Shown here piece after piece: positions 16,758 to 25,137 of a stretch of 64,000 bases of DNA (positions within the stretch are counted from its first letter, which is position 1; each line of letters begins with the position of its first letter). The position numbers and the translations under genes are program-made. A model generated the notes under the pieces. That model was not told the DNA's origin and did no database searches. It saw only the letters and a program-made list of their open reading frames with translations. The stretch spans positions 62,001 to 126,000 of the forward strand of contig CAWIWC010000008.1 in NCBI GenBank assembly GCA_963839745.1, given 5' to 3'. This stretch comes from JAIBJN01 sp963839745. Its GTDB lineage: Bacteria; Actinomycetota; Thermoleophilia; Gaiellales; Gaiellaceae.

Positions 16758-17726
16758 CTACGAGCCAGAGCGCGGATGTCGCAGTCGCGGGTCGGAAGCG
16801 TCTGCGCACAAGGCGCTAGCAATTTCCACGAGTTCTCTGGCCGCAGGTGCGTATTCGCGGTCTCGATGCCGGACGAGCGCAATCAACCTTGCCGGCAAGC
16901 CGGCTCCGACCTCGAGCTGGACGACGTCCTCGCGTGCCGGATCGACGGTGAGTCGGGGCACCAGCGCCACTCCCATCCCGGCGGCGACGAGGCCCACCAC
17001 CGTCTCGTTGTCGTCGCTGCGGAAGCGGACTCGCATAGAGATTCCATGGACCTCGAGGAACTCCTGCGGATAGGCCTGCGTGTGACGAAAGGCGATCAAC
17101 GGCTGCTTTGCGAGCTCGCGAGGCTGCAGCGGACGCAGGCGCGCGGCAAGGTGCGACTTCGCCGGAACGAGAACGACATAGGGATCGCGCAGCAACTCCG
17201 TCGCTGCGAAGGGTCCCTCCCTCAGCGGCAGCATCGCGAAGGTGAGGTCAAGCTCGGCGGCTTCGACTTGATCGAGCAGCTTGCGGTCGGACGGATCCTC
17301 GACCAGCTCGACCTCCGCGTACGGCCAGCGCTCGGCGAGCCTCTGCAGAAGAGCCGGGACGACGCGGGCGCCGACGCTCGGGAAAACCCCGAGTCGCAGC
17401 GTCCCAGCAGCCCCGCTCTTGAGTTGGTGCAGCTCGGCTTCGGCTGCCTGCGCGCGGGCCAAGATCGCCGCGGCGTGCACGAGCACGAGCCGGCCCGCGT
17501 CGGTCAAGCGGGCTTCGCGCAATCCCCCGCGCCGCTCGACGAGCCTCGCCTCGAGCAGCCGCTCGAGCACGGCAAGCTGCTGGCTCACCGCAGGCTGGCT
17601 GTAACCGAGCCGCCGCGCGGCGGCGGCCAGCGAACCCTCCTCAGCCACGGCTCGCAGAGTGATCAGGTGGCGTACGTCAACCCCCGCCCATCCAAAAGAG
17701 TCTCTTATATCTGCCAACGTAAACAC
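16758..17726 (-). CDS. LysR-family transcriptional regulator
   Basis: 322 residues. The N-terminal winged helix reads HLITLRAVAEEGSLAAAARR, LGYSQPAVSQQLAVLERLL; then the periplasmic-binding-protein-like effector domain with LRLGVFPSVGARVVPALL and VGLVAAGMGVALVPRL. The start is GTG 17726; the first 18 residues are longer than usual. A LysR protein normally regulates a divergent neighbour, which here is the small protein at 17832; the 105-bp gap contains AAACACAAGTTT, a weak dyad. Effector unknown. Confidence 0.9.
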   Translation of the reverse strand: MFTLADIRDSFGWAGVDVRHLITLRAVAEEGSLAAAARRLGYSQPAVSQQLAVLERLLEARLVERRGGLREARLTDAGRLVLVHAAAILARAQAAEAELHQLKSGAAGTLRLGVFPSVGARVVPALLQRLAERWPYAEVELVEDPSDRKLLDQVEAAELDLTFAMLPLREGPFAATELLRDPYVVLVPAKSHLAARLRPLQPRELAKQPLIAFRHTQAYPQEFLEVHGISMRVRFRSDDNETVVGLVAAGMGVALVPRLTVDPAREDVVQLEVGAGLPARLIALVRHRDREYAPAARELVEIASALCADASDPRLRHPRSGS

Positions 17727-17831
17727 AAGTTTGCCTTAGAAACACATCCTCGGGTATTCCTTCTGCAAGCGATGCTGTCGCGACTGTTCAGACGGCGCAC
17801 GGCCCCGTGCGTAGCGCGTGCACCCGGCCGT

Positions 17832-18272
17832 ATGGCGACAATCACGCTGCGCCTCGCCACCGCCGAAGACACCGCAGCCCTCGAGCGACTCGCCGCGCTC
17901 TACGATCGACCGCCTCTCACCGGGCCGGCGCTCCTGGCCCTCGTCGATGGCGAACTGCAGGCTGCACTCACGCTCGCCGACGACGGCGACGGCGAACTGA
18001 TGGAGCCATTCCTTCCGACCGCCGGGCTCGTCGACCTGCTGGCGTTGCGAGCGCAGCAACTCCGGGAGCAGACTGAAGCTCCGATCGCCCGCGAACGCGT
18101 CCTGGCTCCGAGGACTGCGCCAACGTCCCGAGTTATCTGTCCCAGATCGTCGAGGCGACGAGGCGCGGTTGCCATTGCGGTCGCATCTACCGCATCCCGC
18201 TTCCGACTCGGTGACACCGACGTGCGTGTGACGCGAGCACGCATCGGCGCCGTAGACAAGATGATGCGATAG
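17832..18272 (+). CDS. small conserved actinobacterial protein, C terminus degraded
   Basis: 146 residues. The first 90 (MATITLRLATAEDTAALERL, PPLTGPALLALVDGELQAAL, TAGLVDLLALRAQQLR) resemble short GNAT-like N-terminal fragments common in actinobacteria, in which a few acetyltransferase strands are kept. The remaining 55 residues are basic and do not look conserved, suggesting a frameshift near 18080 that extended the frame. Function unknown. Confidence 0.5.
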   Translation: MATITLRLATAEDTAALERLAALYDRPPLTGPALLALVDGELQAALTLADDGDGELMEPFLPTAGLVDLLALRAQQLREQTEAPIARERVLAPRTAPTSRVICPRSSRRRGAVAIAVASTASRFRLGDTDVRVTRARIGAVDKMMR

Positions 18273-18492
18273 CAGCGACGAGATGGTTCGCGCGCAGGGC
18301 GCCTCGTGGATGCACTGATGACGACTATGAACTCCTGTGAGTCCAGGGCCCCAGGCGAAGAGCGCCTCGCGGGGGGCCAGGTTCTCCACCGCCGGAATCG
18401 CCCAGCTTCTGTTGTGCTCGACTTCCGCTCTGTTTCGGAGTTGAGAGCGTCGACCCGTCGGGACGGCAGCGGCGTCGCAGCGCTGAGGCGTC

Positions 18493-18948
18493 GTGCCGCG
18501 ACGCGACGGTGGCCGCGAACTGCTGCGCAGCCTCGGGATCGACATCGAGGAGGTGGTCACTCGACTGGATCGTTCGTTCGGTCGCTCCGCGGTCGACGAA
18601 GCGGCTTGCCGTGTCGCACGTCGGCGCCGGTGGCGCCGCAGTCGGAGGGGCATCGCCCCGTTGGCGAAGCCCGTACTCGTGAAGCGCGCGCTCGAGCTCG
18701 CCGAACGGCACGCGCACGCGGCCGGACGCGAGCAGGCGGCGATCGACGACGTCGTCGTCGGCATCCTCCGCGACGCAAAGGATCCCCTCGGCACCTAGCT
18801 CAGCCGCAGTGGCAAGCGGTCGCTCCTGCAACTCGATCTCGTCCCGGGGAGCCCGGCACCCGTGCGTCTGATCGTCGAAGCGCGCGGACTCAAGCTCGAG
18901 CAGCTCGACCGAGAGCTGACCGCGCACGACCAATCCGGCGGCAGCTAA
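18493..18948 (+). pseudogene. Clp N-terminal-domain protein with in-frame amber codon
   Basis: From GTG 18493: GRELLRSLGIDIEEVVTRLD, a basic linker, then KPVLVKRALELAERHAHAAG and AIDDVVVGILRDAKDPLG, matching the Clp repeat domain (RALELALREARRLGH, EHLLLGLLRE). A TAG at 18796 interrupts the frame; beyond it the same frame continues 49 codons with protein-like sequence (LVPGSPAPVRLIVEARG, LEQLDRELTAHDQSGGS) to TAA 18946. Part of the first Clp repeat also seems missing. No ATPase domain follows. Confidence 0.55.
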
Positions 18949-19162
18949 TTCCGACCCGACCGCCGTTTCGCGCGCTGCGGCAATCGTGCAGGCCGCTGCT
19001 CGCAACCGTCCGTACGACGGTGTGCCGGGGTTGATTGGCGGCGAGGCGCCGGCGACGAGCGCGAGCGAGATCGGAATGGAGCTGATCCTCGCTCCTCCTG
19101 ACCCGCGGCTCCCATGGCTGAGAGCCTTGGAAAGGGTACGCGCCGAGTCCTCGCCGACGCGA

Positions 19163-19390
19163 CTACGGGCCGGTGCGTCCCTCGCGGGCGAGCACGATGA
19201 GGCCTTCGTAGTCTTCGGCGCAAGCCGGGCAGTTGTGCAGGTGCGCGGCGACGGCGGGGAGCAGCTTGTGGACGTCCCGCCCGTCGAGTTCGCGCTCGAC
19301 GTACTCCGCAAGCAGCGCCAGCGCTCCCTCGCAACCGGTGTCCTTGCCCGGAGTGCCGAGCAGCCGCGTCAGCGGATCGCGTTCGCTCAT
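19163..19390 (-). CDS. zinc-finger anti-sigma factor
   Basis: 75 residues. The C-terminal part HLHNCPACAEDYEGL has the H-x3-C-x2-C zinc-binding anti-sigma motif. There is no membrane segment, so it is a cytoplasmic anti-sigma factor, probably of the redox or metal-responsive ZAS type. Its ATG overlaps the stop of the ECF sigma gene by four bases, which pairs the two functionally. Confidence 0.75.
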   Translation of the reverse strand: MSERDPLTRLLGTPGKDTGCEGALALLAEYVERELDGRDVHKLLPAVAAHLHNCPACAEDYEGLIVLAREGRTGP

Positions 19391-20070
19391 CGCGCCTCCT
19401 CCTGCTCGAGATGCCCTTCCCGTTCGAGGCGCAGACGGAGCTTTCGTCGTGCGTCGTGGAGCACCTTGTAGACCGCGCCGCGGGTCGATTGCAGCTGCTC
19501 GGCCACGACGTCGATCTGCACGTCGTTGAGCGCGACGGCGATGAACACCTCGCGCTGTCGTGGTGTCAGTTCCTCGGTCACTGCGCGACGCAGGGCGCGC
19601 AGGAGCTCGGTCGACTCGATGCGCGTCTGGGCAGCGGTCGCGCCGCTGCCGAGCCGATCCCAGGTGGCGTCGTCGTCGGCGGTCGGGATGCTGCGTCCAC
19701 GCCATGCGTGCCGTCGGAGCTTGGTCGAGACTTCGAAGATCGCGAAAGCGTACGCCCAGGTCGTGAAGCGGCTGGCGCCGCGGTAGCCGTCGAGCTTTCG
19801 AGTGACTGCGACCACTGCGTCGTCGGCGGCCTGTCGGCAGAGGTCGTCGAGCTCGACGCCGTCGATCTCCGGGTAGAGGTGTCGGCGGCGCTGCGCTTCG
19901 CTGTAGGCAGCCCGGCGCAGGAGATCGTGGAGGCGCTCGAGCGCTCGGGCGTGCTCGGCTCCCGTCGCTCGTAGACCTTCGATCCAGCCGCGCGATTCAA
20001 GGTCGAGCTGTGCCGAGCCAGGGGGGATCTGCACGCGCTCCGGTTCCACCGCGACCGTCAGCCTAGTCAT
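19387..20070 (-). CDS. ECF-type RNA polymerase sigma factor
   Basis: 227 residues. The sigma-2 region covers about residues 60-125 (ELDDLCRQAADDAVVAVTRK, YRGASRFTTWAYAFAIFEVS) and the sigma-4 region about 165-215 (ELTPRQREVFIAVALN, VVAEQLQSTRGAVYKVLHDA). Start ATG 20070. It is translationally coupled to the anti-sigma gene. The divergent gap to 20185 holds an inverted repeat (20101-20119) that may be a control site for one or both units. Confidence 0.88.
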   Translation of the reverse strand: MTRLTVAVEPERVQIPPGSAQLDLESRGWIEGLRATGAEHARALERLHDLLRRAAYSEAQRRRHLYPEIDGVELDDLCRQAADDAVVAVTRKLDGYRGASRFTTWAYAFAIFEVSTKLRRHAWRGRSIPTADDDATWDRLGSGATAAQTRIESTELLRALRRAVTEELTPRQREVFIAVALNDVQIDVVAEQLQSTRGAVYKVLHDARRKLRLRLEREGHLEQEEAR

Positions 20071-20100
20071 CGCCGCGTCTGCGTCCTGGGCGACGGTGTT

Positions 20101-20119
20101 CTTACGACCTCGACGTAAG
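20101..20119. promoter_or_regulatory. inverted repeat in divergent gap
   Basis: CTTACG-N7-CGTAAG, perfect 6-bp arms, 31 bp upstream of the sigma gene start and 66 bp upstream of the hydrolase start. Candidate operator; no regulator assigned. Confidence 0.4.
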
Positions 20120-20184
20120 GACCGCGCTCGCGCGGATGCATACGGGCCGACACCAAAACATCACGACATCCGGAAGGAGCCAAG

Positions 20185-21086
20185 ATGGTCACTCATCGGA
20201 CAGCCCAGGTGGACGGGCTTTCAGTCTTCTACCGCGAGGCCGGAGATCCGGCGAACCCGAAGCTGCTGCTGCTCGGCGGCTTCCCCGCCTCTTCGCATCA
20301 GTTCCGCAACCTGATCCCGGCGTTCGCCGACCGCTTCCACGTCCTCTCGCCCGACTATCCCGGGTTCGGTAACACCGACATGCCCGAGGACTTCGAGTAC
20401 ACGTTCGACCGTCTCTCGGAGATCGTCGAGGGCCTGCTCGAGCAGACGGGCTTCCACCCCTTCGGGCTCTACCACCAGGACTACGGCGGCCCGATCGGCA
20501 ATCGCATCGTGGGGCGCCACCCGGACTGGCTGGAGTGGCAGGTGATCCAGAACTCGAACGCCTACGAGGAGGGCTTCACCGCCGCCTGGGATGGCGATCC
20601 GGCACGCGCTCTGGGTCGATCGCAGCCCCGAGACGGAGGCGCCGCTGCTGCCGTTCCTCGAGCTCGACGGCGTCAAGCTCGTGTACACGCACGGGCACCG
20701 CGACCCCGAGCGAGATCAGCCCCGACAACTGGAACATGGACCTGCACTTCCTCGAGCGACCTGGTGCGCGCAAGGTCCAGCTCGATCTCCTCTACGACTA
20801 CCGGACGAACGTCGCGCTCTATCCGCAGTGGCAGGCGTTCCTGCGCGAGCGGCGGCCGAAGACGCTGATCCTCTGGGGCGAGAACGACATCTTCTTCACC
20901 CCCGAAGGCGGGCGGGCCTACCTGCGCGACCTCCCCGAGGCCGAGCTGCACATGCTCGACAGCGGCCACTTCGCGGTCGAGGACTCGCTCGAGGAGATCG
21001 TCGAGCACATCAAGCGCTTCCACGACGAGAAGGTCGACGGCCGCGCGGGCATAACAGCGGTCGAGGCGGTGGGGAGAACCCGATGA
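20185..21086 (+). pseudogene. alpha/beta hydrolase, two frameshifts
   Basis: The first frame carries LLLLGGFPASSHQFRNLIPA, LSPDYPGFGNTDMPEDFEYT and the nucleophile region HQDYGGPIG (the usual nucleophile is Asp or Ser here, as in haloalkane dehalogenase-like D-Y-G-G). A short middle frame gives ALWVDRSPETEAPLLPFLEL, and the last frame gives MDLHFLERPGARKVQLDLL, LILWGENDIFFTPEGG and HMLDSGHFAVED with the catalytic His. Frames change near 20595 and 20710. Together they form one hydrolase of about 300 residues. ATG 20185 has GGAAGGAG upstream. Confidence 0.8.
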
Positions 21087-21731
21087 GGGTGCTCTCCGTC
21101 AACGTCGGCCTTCCCCGCGAGGTGATGTGGCGGGGGAAACCGGTCACGACCGGGATCTACAAGGAGCCGGTCACGGGCCGTGTGCCGATCCGCGCGCTCA
21201 ACCTCGAGGGGGACCGTCAGGCAGACCTGCGCGTCCACGGGGGTCGGGACAAGGCCGTGTACGCCTACCCCTCCGAGTTCTACGAGCTCTGGTCGCGCGA
21301 GCGGCCAGAGCTCGACCTTCGCCCCGGCCATGTTCGGCGAGAACCTGACCACCGAGGGCCTCCTCGACAGCGACGTCAGCGTCGGCGACCGCTTCCGGGT
21401 CGGAACCGCCGAGCTGGTCGTGACCCAGCCACGACTTCCCTGCTTCAAGCTCGGGATCAAGATGGGCCGCGACGAGTTCGTGACCGAGTTCCTCGAGCGC
21501 GGGCTCTACGGGTTCTACCTCGCCGTCGTTCGCGAAGGCGAGGTCGAGGCGGGCGACCTGATCGTCGAGCTCGGCCGCGACCCGCGCGGCTTCCGGGTCA
21601 GCGAGATCGCGCGCCTCTACGCCCGCGACCGCGACGACATCGAAGGCGCGCAACGCGCAGCCGACCTCGATGTGCTTCCGGAGAGCTGGCGCAACTACTT
21701 CCGCAAGAGGGTCTACGGGCAAGCGGCGTAG
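21083..21731 (+). pseudogene. MOSC-domain (YiiM-like) protein, frameshifted
   Basis: ATG 21083 overlaps the hydrolase stop. The first frame has LSVNVGLPREVMWRGKPVTT, IYKEPVTGRVPIRALNLEGD, GGRDKAVYAYPSEFYELW; near 21315 it shifts and continues MFGENLTTEGLLDSDVSVGD, QPRLPCFKLGIKMG (the conserved MOSC Cys) and the YiiM tail LYARDRDDIEGAQRA, WRNYFRKRVYG. YiiM-type MOSC proteins use molybdenum cofactor to reduce N-hydroxylated bases. One indel would restore about 216 residues. Confidence 0.8.
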
Positions 21732-22057
21732 GGAGGCAAGGAGCGGGCGGCCTCGGACCGCGCATGCAGTCGAGCATCTCGTTCGTCGGCAGTGTCATGG
21801 GGCCGAAACGTCGTCGGCACGTATTCGAGGATCTGGCCGAGGTCGCGGAAGCCGACGGAGGCGTAGACGCGCTCGGCCATCGCCGTCGACTGCGGGCTCG
21901 CCGTCCGACACCCGCGCGCGAGCGCATCGTGCAGATGGATGGCTGTCAGGGCTGTGGCTAGCCCTCGCCACCGGGCGTGTTTCAAGGTTCCGACGTTGTA
22001 GATCCCGCAATCGCCATGGTGATCGAACCGCCATCGCCGTCGCGACGTCTGCGTCAT
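21713..22057 (-). pseudogene. GNAT acetyltransferase C-terminal remnant
   Basis: Minus-strand frame with GIYNVGTLKHARWRGLATAL (the acetyl-CoA pyrophosphate loop region, R-G-x-A/G), RGCRTASPQSTAMAERVYAS and VGFRDLGQILEYVP, all typical of a GNAT C-terminal half. Upstream the frame loses similarity and there is no start of the right kind. It overlaps the MOSC tail tail-to-tail. Confidence 0.6.
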
Positions 22058-22160
22058 CCACTCGTGCGAACAGGACGTGAAGGCGGCCGATGCGTGCGGC
22101 TCATCTTTTACAGAATCGATACCTAGCTGGCCGTCGAGCGGGTCAACGTTCATCCGCCCG

Positions 22161-22190
22161 CTCGAGCCCGCGCCGACGTACGAGCTCGGC
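22161..22190 (+). repeat. copy of a VOC gene 3' end
   Basis: A 30-bp string beginning CTCGAGCCCGCGCCGA and ending ACGAGCTCGGC recurs at 22855-22884 at the very end of the intact VOC gene, encoding LEPAP-ELG in both. The first copy is probably debris of a duplicated VOC gene. Confidence 0.55.
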
Positions 22191-22280
22191 CAGTACGGGG
22201 CTGACGACAAGGGCCGGCCCGCTGCGACGAACGAGCTCGGCCTCGGAGTCGTCGCCTACGGCCGGGCGGCGAGGGCGCCG

Positions 22281-22420
22281 GCCAAGCGGGAGCCCATGTA
22301 CGCCTTCGTCTAGTCGGCCGAAAGAGCCATCTAGGCGAGCTCGCCGTCAAGGCGTAGCTTGACCTGGCCGGGGCGTGGGCAGGGTAGTCCTAGGGTCACC
22401 TTGCGGCCCGCGCCCCGGCC
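22281..22420 (-). repeat. inverted repeat modules A and B, copy 2
   Basis: The reverse complement of both modules found at 1521-1615 (A) and 1786-1839 (B), here contiguous and sharing ten bases (22366-22375). Module B is the better preserved, with one internal difference in 54 bp. The order on the same strand is B-A here but A-171 bp-B in copy 1. No gene in 22101-22515 otherwise. Confidence 0.75.
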
Positions 22421-22515
22421 TTGAAGCGGGCGCGTGAAGCTGTCGCATTGCGCGAGTCCTGTTCGTCGTTTATGCGACAGCGACGATTCGAAAGCCAGGG
22501 CCGGAAGGAGCGGAC

Positions 22516-22890
22516 ATGATCACAGGCGTGCACGCAATCATCTTCACGACGGACGCGGAGGGGGATCGCGCCTTCTTCCACGACGTGTTGGAGTTCCCGT
22601 CGGTGGATGCCGGTGGCGGCTGGCTGATCTTCGCGCTGCCACCCGCGGAACTGGCGGCCCATCCTGCCGAAGAGGGCGGCCAGCACGAGCTCTACCTCAT
22701 GTGTGATGACGTCCACGCCACCGTCGCAGAACTGAAGGCCAAGGGAGTCGACTTCGCCCGGGCCATCAGCGACGAGGGCTTCGGGCTCGAGACCGCGATC
22801 CGACTGCCCAGCGGCGGCGACCTCGGGCTCTACCAACCGAAGCACGCATCGCCGCTCGAGCCCGCGCCGAGGGACGAGCTCGGCGCCTAG
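22516..22890 (+). CDS. VOC-family protein
   Basis: 124 residues. GVHAIIFTTDAEGDRAFFHD, FPSVDAGGGWLIFALPP and LMCDDVHATVAELKAKGVDF identify a small glyoxalase-fold protein; metal-ligand candidates are His at the start strand and Glu/His in the second half (GGQHELYLMC). The ribosome binding site GGAAGGAG is good. Substrate unknown. The tail LEPAPRDELGA is duplicated as debris at 22161. Confidence 0.85.
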   Translation: MITGVHAIIFTTDAEGDRAFFHDVLEFPSVDAGGGWLIFALPPAELAAHPAEEGGQHELYLMCDDVHATVAELKAKGVDFARAISDEGFGLETAIRLPSGGDLGLYQPKHASPLEPAPRDELGA

Positions 22891-23317
22891 AGGGCGTCGC
22901 CCTCGATCACGACTCCGTCATTGCCTGCCTGCGCACTCAATGCGTGGCTACGGGCCTTTGTCCCCTTCCCGGTAGTGGTCATTGGGCACGACCAGGTGGA
23001 AGCTTGATTGCGATGCGGAGAAGGGTGCGCTTCAAAGGGGTAGAAGAAGTGCCCTGGCGGGTCGGTGACGCAAACGCACCGCTCCCTCCCGCCTGCGACA
23101 GCGGCAAGGGCAGCGCTGGCCCAAACCCCAGGGAGCGATACCGCCGAGCACACCACACCATTGACCGCTCGTGGACGCACAGTGAGGCCCGTGCGTACCA
23201 GCTGGGCGCAAAGTGAGGGCCGCTTCACCCCGCCCGTGGTAACCGGTTCTTCACAAGCGCCTAGCGGCAGTACACTCGCGCCGCCAACGCCCATCCGACG
23301 GAAAGGCAGGGGCCCGG
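22891..23317. other. gene-poor gap
   Basis: No convincing gene. A TACACT hexamer at 23270-23275 with TTCTTC about 18 bp upstream may be a promoter for the small gene at 23318. Confidence 0.35.
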
Positions 23318-23530
23318 ATGCCCACCCTCATCCAGTTCGTCAGCGGGGATTCGATCGTCGTGGAGGAGGACTTCTACCAAGTAACCTCCCGCGCCCACGG
23401 CGACAACCCCTCCGACCAGTTCAAGCGCGTGGACAAAGGAATGGACAACGTGCGAGTAACGGTCTTCACCGCGAGCATCGCCTACATCCAGGAGTACCAG
23501 GGGCCCAGCAGCGGTTCGGTCGCCCCGTAA
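23318..23530 (+). CDS. small hypothetical protein
   Basis: 70 residues, beta-rich, with no recognised domain: MPTLIQFVSGDSIVVEEDFY, RVTVFTASIAYIQEYQG. Codon use fits the genome and a weak AAAGGCAGGGG lies upstream of the ATG. It sits directly before the integrase, so it may belong to the island. Its layout (a short strand-turn-strand that reads like a bound-residue sheet) suggests a small folded domain. Confidence 0.5.
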   Translation: MPTLIQFVSGDSIVVEEDFYQVTSRAHGDNPSDQFKRVDKGMDNVRVTVFTASIAYIQEYQGPSSGSVAP

Positions 23531-23581
23531 CTTGCGGACTTTGGACGCTCTTGTCTTAAACCAACTGATTCCGGTAATGTC

Positions 23582-24460
23582 TTGCAGGTGCGAATTGACT
23601 CGCGAACCGAGCTCGTGATCGCGACCGATATCGCGAAGCACCCCGGGGAAGTGACGCCATCGGAGTGCCGCCGGTTCCTCTCCCGCTGGAACGACGCCGC
23701 GCCGGCGACCCTTGCGCTCTACGTCTCTTGCCTCAAGCGGTTCTTCGAGTTCCTCAAGGACGAGGGATGCATCGAGACGAGTCCGATGGAGCGAATCCGC
23801 CGGCCGCGGCTTCTTCCAGCGGAGGAGCGCGACGTCGTGACGGTTTCCGATGACGAGGTCGCCCGGATGTTCTCCGCCTGCGAGGACTGGCAGGAGCTCC
23901 TGACCATCGCCGTACTTGCCTATCTCGGGCCAAGGCGACGCGCCGCGGCGCAGGTGCGCCAGCGGGACGTCGACCTCAAGCGCGGCACGATGCGCTTCCA
24001 GGAGAAGGGCGGCAAGGTTGTCGTGAAGCCGATGCCGGACGAGCTCGTCGCGATCCTCCGCGCCGCGTGGGAGTCGAGCGAGGTCGCCGTCGGCCCTGAC
24101 GAGTACGTGATCCCGAACCGGCGCCCCGCGAGCGTCCGTACGGCCGAGCGCTCACCAAAGGTGATCTGGGAGACCGTGCGCCGTGTCGCCGCTCGCGCCA
24201 AGGTCCGCTCGCACGCTCACGCGTTGCGCGCGGCGTTCGCCGTCCGCTTCGACGAGGCCCATCCGGATCAGCTCCTCGCGCTCAAGGACCTCCTCGGCCA
24301 CTCCCGGCTGGAGACGACTCTCGTCTACCTCCGAAGGCGCAAGAAGCAGCTCGCGATGGAGCGTGTACGCGACCTCTCATGGGGGAGCGTCGGCGGCTTC
24401 GTGTTACAGCCGAATGCAGTAGAGGCGCATACGGGATTCGAACCCGTGCTACCGCCGTGA
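23582..24460 (+). CDS. tyrosine recombinase (integrase)
   Basis: 292 residues. A SAM-like core-binding domain (TPSECRRFLSRWNDAAPATL, LKRFFEFLKDEGCIETSPME) precedes the catalytic domain. The family pentad is visible: Arg in LAYLGPRRRAA, Lys in EKGGKVVVK, H-x2-R in HAHALRAAFA, His in LLGHSRLETT, and the nucleophile Tyr in LVYLRRR. The start is uncertain: TTG 23582 or GTG 23588, with no ribosome binding site. The last 12 codons and the stop lie inside the 3' half of tRNA-Glu on the opposite strand, the arrangement of an integrase beside its own attachment site. Confidence 0.88.
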   Translation: MQVRIDSRTELVIATDIAKHPGEVTPSECRRFLSRWNDAAPATLALYVSCLKRFFEFLKDEGCIETSPMERIRRPRLLPAEERDVVTVSDDEVARMFSACEDWQELLTIAVLAYLGPRRRAAAQVRQRDVDLKRGTMRFQEKGGKVVVKPMPDELVAILRAAWESSEVAVGPDEYVIPNRRPASVRTAERSPKVIWETVRRVAARAKVRSHAHALRAAFAVRFDEAHPDQLLALKDLLGHSRLETTLVYLRRRKKQLAMERVRDLSWGSVGGFVLQPNAVEAHTGFEPVLPP

Positions 24461-24495
24461 GAGGGCGGCGTCCTAGGCCACTAGACGAATGCGCC
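24423..24495 (-). tRNA. tRNA-Glu(CUC)
   Basis: Complete cloverleaf on the minus strand: acceptor GGCGCAT with ATGCGCC, D arm GTCTAGTGGCCTAGGAC, anticodon stem CCGCC/GGCGG with loop CTCTCAC (anticodon CTC), T arm ACGGG-TTCGAAT-CCCGT. No CCA is encoded, and the templated discriminator base is U, unusual for tRNA-Glu, where G or A is expected. The integrase at 23582 runs into its 3' end, so this gene is the likely attachment site; the odd position 73 may come from the integrated element. Confidence 0.93.
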
Positions 24496-25137
24496 GTGCC
24501 GGGACAGAGTAGCCGATCGCTCGAAACGTTCGCCTCGTAGCGAGAGAGGCCGGGCCGCCGACCTCTCTCCCCTGCGCTCGCTTCCGACGGACGATCCGAA
24601 AGCCTTCGTGCGCACCGGCGATTGTGCGGATTTGCGCATGAGATTCAAGGGGCCTGACCGCGTCCGGAACGAGGGCAGAAGGAGGCCCGGCGTCCTGCGG
24701 CCCGAACGCCGAGCCTCCCTATCGTGCCCGAGTCCTTCCGCCGTGCTCCCCTCACGCGGCGAGTCCCGAAGGCGCTCGGGAACGGCACGCTTATCTCACA
24801 CGCCGGCCTGGGCCGACAACGCGTCCGAGGTAGAGGCTTTACCTAGCCCAAAGTTTGGAGTAGTGGTGGGGGCGGACGCCGCTCGAGGCCCCGCCCCCTG
24901 CGGAACGGCCGCGAGCTACGGCCCGACGCAACCGCTCCCGCCGGGGCCGCCTGGCTGACCCCGACGGTCTCAGAATCACTCACCTGCCAGGAACTTGCGT
25001 GCTCACGAAGGGGGAGCGTGGTTGACGCCGTGCGGCCCGAGCGGGACACTGCTTTCGACCCGCGGGGAGCGCCACCTAAACGCGGCCGACACAGAGGGCC
25101 GCCATCGTGCTCCGGCGCGGGTCATCTTTGGTCCCGG
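24496..25137. other. gap between tRNA-Glu and ZIP gene
   Basis: No convincing gene. A long imperfect hairpin spans 24681-24718 (GGAGGC/GCCTCC and GGCGT/ACGCC, separated by a CC/GA internal loop). The rest shows nothing I can name. Confidence 0.4.

Noticed and set aside
24608..24958. 116-residue plus-strand frame after tRNA-Glu
   Set aside because: Arg/Pro/Ser-rich with no start signal or similarity; overlaps a hairpin.
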